Below the pieces are notes generated by a model. That model had not been told where the DNA came from and made no database searches. It was given only the letters and a program-made list of their open reading frames with translations. Below, piece by piece: positions 61,143 through 64,000 of a stretch of 64,000 nt of DNA (positions are counted from its first letter, which is position 1; each line of letters opens with the position of its first letter). Position numbers and translations under genes: made by a program. This DNA comes from Oenanthe sinensis (Eukaryota; Streptophyta; Magnoliopsida; Apiales; Apiaceae), in contig CM053796.1 of NCBI GenBank assembly GCA_028671895.1, forward strand, positions 37,694,860 to 37,758,859, in the 5' to 3' direction.

Positions 61143-62598
61143 TGTTAGGTCCTGGAGATCGTAGAGGGGGGGTGAATACGATTCCCAAATAAAAATCTGA
61201 CTTTTATTTATTTTTGGGACAACATAAAAATTACTTTGGTTCAAACCCGGGTACTGTTCATCATCTTCTTCAACCTCAAGAACACCATTAAAATAACCAA
61301 GATAATGAACGGTAAATCATCCAAAACACATAACACAACAAGATCCAAGAATATAACTTTATATTCATTGAAGTGGGGTAGATGCTACAAACAAGTTCAA
61401 GAACATAAGCTCAAGAACACAACAAAGAAATGATTTTTGGCTCCTCTAAAAATATTACAAATTCTAGATCTAGGAGACAAAAATCAAACCTATCTTCTAA
61501 ACAAGATTTAGCAATGTTTACAATAGAAGAATAGATGAGTGGTGAAACAAAGAAATTCATGGCCCCATAATATTCAAGATATGGAGTATGGCCATGGGGG
61601 AGAGAGAAAATAATTTTCTCTCTCTCTCCCCATTTTTTTCTTTTCCGAATGTTCACCTTAGATGATGACTTGGGTTTCTTCTTTATATATTGAAAAAGGT
61701 GTTACTTTTTGTTTTTCCACCTTTTACTTTTGTCCACTCAAATCATATCTTCAAGTCATGTGCCAAGCATGCCTTTGGAAATATTTAATATAAAAGTAAT
61801 ATTTAATAAATATATAAAATATAAATAAAGAATATCTTTATTTATAAAATATATAAATAATTAAATAAATACTTTATTTAATTAAATTAAATATTTCCAT
61901 TCCACTCTTCAATTTGTGTAGACTTCCTTATCCAAATACTCGGCCCCGTATACGTGACTCCACCACGTCCAAGTATTTGGCCTTCTAATCTGTGAAGCTT
62001 TAGTAAGATCCAATCAGGTTGTGCCGTCTGTCCCTTATCCATTAGGCTGACATTTCTCCAACACTGATTTACCACCTTTGTTGATCCTCCACTTGACTCA
62101 AGAAAACCAACAACTTTAGAATGATTAAAACCATATTAACCGACGAGAGCTTGCCTCCAATGTCCTGACACTTGATGCAACGGTCTGGTTCATAAGTGAC
62201 TAGTCTTGATAGGGGCTCTTGATTCCGAACATGATTCCACATTCTTCTTTGCAAACCTTACTTGTTGCTTCGATTGTAATGCACTAAAATCGTCATAGAC
62301 TAAGACAATCTTCTGTAACTTCCACATCCTTGAATAGATGTCAACATCTTTTATTCTCCACCGAGGCATGAACATGTTAATGAACTTCTTCCAGTGAGCT
62401 TCAAGTCTGTAGATGATCCTTTGATACTTTGTCTTAACTGAACTCTGTGATCCAAGATTTCTGTGTACCTGCATATTATTACATGTCCTGTTCTATTGTT
62501 GAGTTATCATCAACCATTACATAGAGATTACATTTAGCATTTCTAGTACACATGAAAGTGCAGTGAGTTACTTCCCTTCACTCCTATCTCCCCTTTCA
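61143..62598 (-). repeat. 5' LTR of element 4
   Basis: 1,456 bp, at a constant offset of 11,114 from the left copy. As the 5' LTR in minus orientation it drives leftward transcription. The GA/CT hairpin (about 61596-61632) lies just downstream of the TATA box, in the expected R or 5' leader part. Confidence 0.96.
61682..61689 (-). promoter_or_regulatory. TATA box of element 4 5' LTR
   Basis: TATATAAA on the minus strand, followed about 50 bp downstream by the GA/CT inverted repeat. Position in the LTR fits a U3/R promoter. Confidence 0.55.
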
Positions 62599-62603
62599 GT
62601 GTA
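62599..62603. other. Target-site duplication of element 4, right
   Basis: GTGTA, identical to 50024-50028; element 3's RNase H frame resumes here. Confidence 0.95.
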
Positions 62604-63111
62604 TGGAGGAGAGGAGAAACTAGTAGTAAAAGGTTACACCGATGCAAGTTTCCAAACAGACAGGGATGATACTGTATCACAGTCTGGTTTTGTGTTTTGT
62701 CTAAACGGAGGTGCTGTAAGTTGGAAGAGTTCAAAACAAGAAACAGTAGCTGATTCTACAATGGAGGCTGAGTACATTGCAGCTTGTGAAGCGGCTAAGG
62801 AAGCAGTTTGGATTCGAAAATTCATTACTGAATTGGGAGTGGTTCCATCAATCGCAGATCCCATTGATCTATACTGCGATAATAATGGAGCCATTGCACA
62901 AGCTAAAGAACCTAGAGCTCACTCCCGAACCAAACATATACTCAGGAGATATCACCTCATTCGAGAGATTAATGAGAGGGGTGACATACACATATGTAAA
63001 GTGCACACAAATGATAACATTGCAGACCCACTGACCAAAGGCTTGTCGCAGCAGAAGCACGACGGTCACACTAGTTCCATGGGTATCAGATACATGGGTG
63101 ATTGGCTCTAG
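62604..63111 (+). pseudogene. Element 3 pol, 3' part (RNase H), separated by element 4
   Basis: RNase H with VKGYTDASFQTDRDD, STMEAEYIAACEA, DNNGAIAQAKEP and SRTKHILRRYHLIRE, ending with a stop four bases before the purine-rich tract. It is in the frame that gag-pol would have without the insertion. By itself it has no initiation codon of its own; the frame open upstream comes from element 4's LTR. Confidence 0.93.
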
Positions 63112-63112
63112 T

Positions 63113-63125
63113 GCAAGTGGGAGAT
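63113..63125 (+). other. Polypurine tract of element 3
   Basis: GCAAGTGGGAGAT directly before the 3' LTR, identical to the tract of element 2 (34154-34166, minus). Primer for plus-strand DNA synthesis. Confidence 0.85.
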
Positions 63126-64000
63126 TGTTAGTGTAGGTGCCCTAGAGGCAATACAATTTTTCCTTTTAATAAACATTTATGTCATTTGATTATTCAATAA
63201 ACGTATTTATTATGACTTTAATTACTGCGATATATTTGTTAGCATAATAAATGTCCTTAGAATCATGATACTCGTTATATAGTTTAAGTACATGACTTGA
63301 ACTTGAGATTATATAATATATCATATTCTTAAAGGTTCCCTAGTCGAGTATTATTATGATAGGACAATAATAATACATAAATAGACTAGTATGTTGTTTG
63401 ACAGATAACCACATCTCATTGGTTATAAGTATGGGGATACTAAAGTCAATACATAGGTACATGTAGGGGTACATGGTACTGGACAGACCCACAGTGAGAT
63501 TCTTCATGTTTAATTAAGTCATAAGAAAGACTCACAGTGATAATGGTGTAATAATCCTCTGACTTGAGATCATTATATTTCTATACGAGGATTGATATAC
63601 TTTGACTACATTAAAAGTTACCTTTGACCGGGTGATGATAAAAGTGGACATCGGGTATATCATGAGTCGTATGAGAAATATGAATGATAGATAAAGGATT
63701 TAACCCTCCTATAATTAGGAGAGATATTATTGGCCTCTTGATTGAGTGAGACTATAAAATGCATGGCCGTGCTCAAATAATGATTTGTTTTTCATAGTCT
63801 ACTCATGGATCAAGTAAACCCGGATTAAATGTTGAAGAGGATGACTAAATACATGCCTCGAGTATAATCTATAATATATATGGTTAAAGGGATTATATTA
63901 CACGGAAACATTAATCACGAAAGGTTTTATCGAATCACGATTTAATTATTGTTTAATTAGGTAGCAATGATGTATTACTAGATACCGCTCATTGTTTATA
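63126..64000 (+). repeat. 3' LTR of element 3, cut by window end
   Basis: First 875 bp of the LTR. Against the 5' LTR I count three substitutions: AAATATT/AAACATT, TAATGATCC/TAATAATCC and GAGTTTAAT/GAGTATAAT. The remaining about 675 bp lie beyond the window. Confidence 0.96.

Larger units (their letters stand above)
50029..62598 (-). mobile_element. Element 4: large non-autonomous Sirevirus derivative (LARD-like)
   Basis: Two 1,456-bp LTRs differing at one base by eye (51354 C versus 62468 T on the plus strand) enclose 9,658 bp. Perfect GTGTA duplication. The primer site beside the right LTR and purine tract beside the left LTR give minus orientation. The 5' LTR's inner end (CACCCCCCCTCTAC before CTCCAGGACCTAACA) and the many GGGGGAG tracts match Sirevirus habits. 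No gag, protease, integrase or RT motif was found in any frame of the interior. That makes it a non-autonomous element using another Sirevirus's proteins, by inference. Confidence 0.88.
43060..64000 (+). mobile_element. Element 3: Angela/BARE-like Ty1-copia, runs off the window
   Basis: Plus orientation: 5' LTR, primer site, leader, one continuous gag-pol frame to 50028, element 4 insertion, rest of RNase H, polypurine tract (AAGTGGGAGAT, 63115-63125), then the first 875 bp of the 3' LTR. LTR pair differs at 3 of 875 bases by eye count. It starts inside the last 7 bp of element 2's 5' LTR, giving a head-to-head arrangement. Confidence 0.95.

Noticed and set aside
50029..62598. Element 4 as a Gypsy element or an endogenous pararetrovirus
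   Set aside because: No RT, aspartic protease, chromodomain or movement-protein motif; LTR ends and purine tracts are of Sirevirus type.
50029..62598. The two near-identical 1,456-bp blocks as an assembly duplication
   Set aside because: They are bounded by TG..CA, a primer site, a purine tract and a perfect GTGTA duplication, as expected for LTRs of a young element.

Overview
This is nuclear DNA from a eudicot plant. Evidence: intron-rich receptor-kinase genes with GT-AG junctions, a CBL-interacting protein kinase, and a nested stack of Ty1-copia retrotransposons primed by initiator tRNA-Met. The type of extra ORF downstream of the Sirevirus pol fits an asterid better than a rosid, but that is inference and I do not name a species.

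Bases 1-24576 are gene space. A 13-exon LRR receptor kinase of the MRH1/MDIS1 (LRR-VI) type with a degenerate kinase domain lies at 3655-9312 (+). An intronless CIPK12/CIPK19-type kinase lies at 12124-13524 (-). A second LRR receptor kinase of the MEE62/CaMRLK type lies at 16436-19496 (+) and carries two frameshifts. As I recall it, this trio matches Arabidopsis At5g45840, At5g45810 and At5g45800, so the block looks like conserved microsynteny. A 5'-truncated, frameshifted DUF4220/DUF594 gene follows at 20515-21446. The rest is AT-rich spacer with two copies of an AACCGA-rich dispersed repeat, one MITE candidate and one TA/CA microsatellite.

Bases 24577-64000 are LTR retrotransposons inserted into each other. 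Element 1 (24577-32609, +) is an old Sirevirus with stops in gag and pol. Its LTR, coding linkers and 3' spacer are studded with ATCAATTGAT-type palindromes, and its third ORF is cut at 32609 by element 2. Element 2 (32610-43059, -) is an Angela/BARE-like copia element holding a 1.5 kb solo LTR with a perfect 5-bp target duplication. Element 3 (43060 to beyond 64000, +) is a close relative of element 2. It starts head-to-head, exactly 7 bp short of element 2's LTR end, forming a multi-kb inverted repeat. Element 4 (50029-62598, -) sits in element 3's RNase H region with a perfect GTGTA duplication. Its 9.66 kb interior has no recognisable gag or pol, but has Sirevirus-like ends, a cluster of polypurine tracts, repeated peptide-like modules and a 120-bp tandem array of nested palindromes. 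Differences between paired LTRs, counted by eye (11/1537 for element 2, 3/875 for element 3, 1/1456 for element 4), fall in the order the nesting predicts.

The most novel objects are element 4 (a young, large, apparently non-coding Sirevirus derivative), the palindrome system spread through coding and non-coding parts of element 1, and the head-to-head pair of elements 2 and 3.
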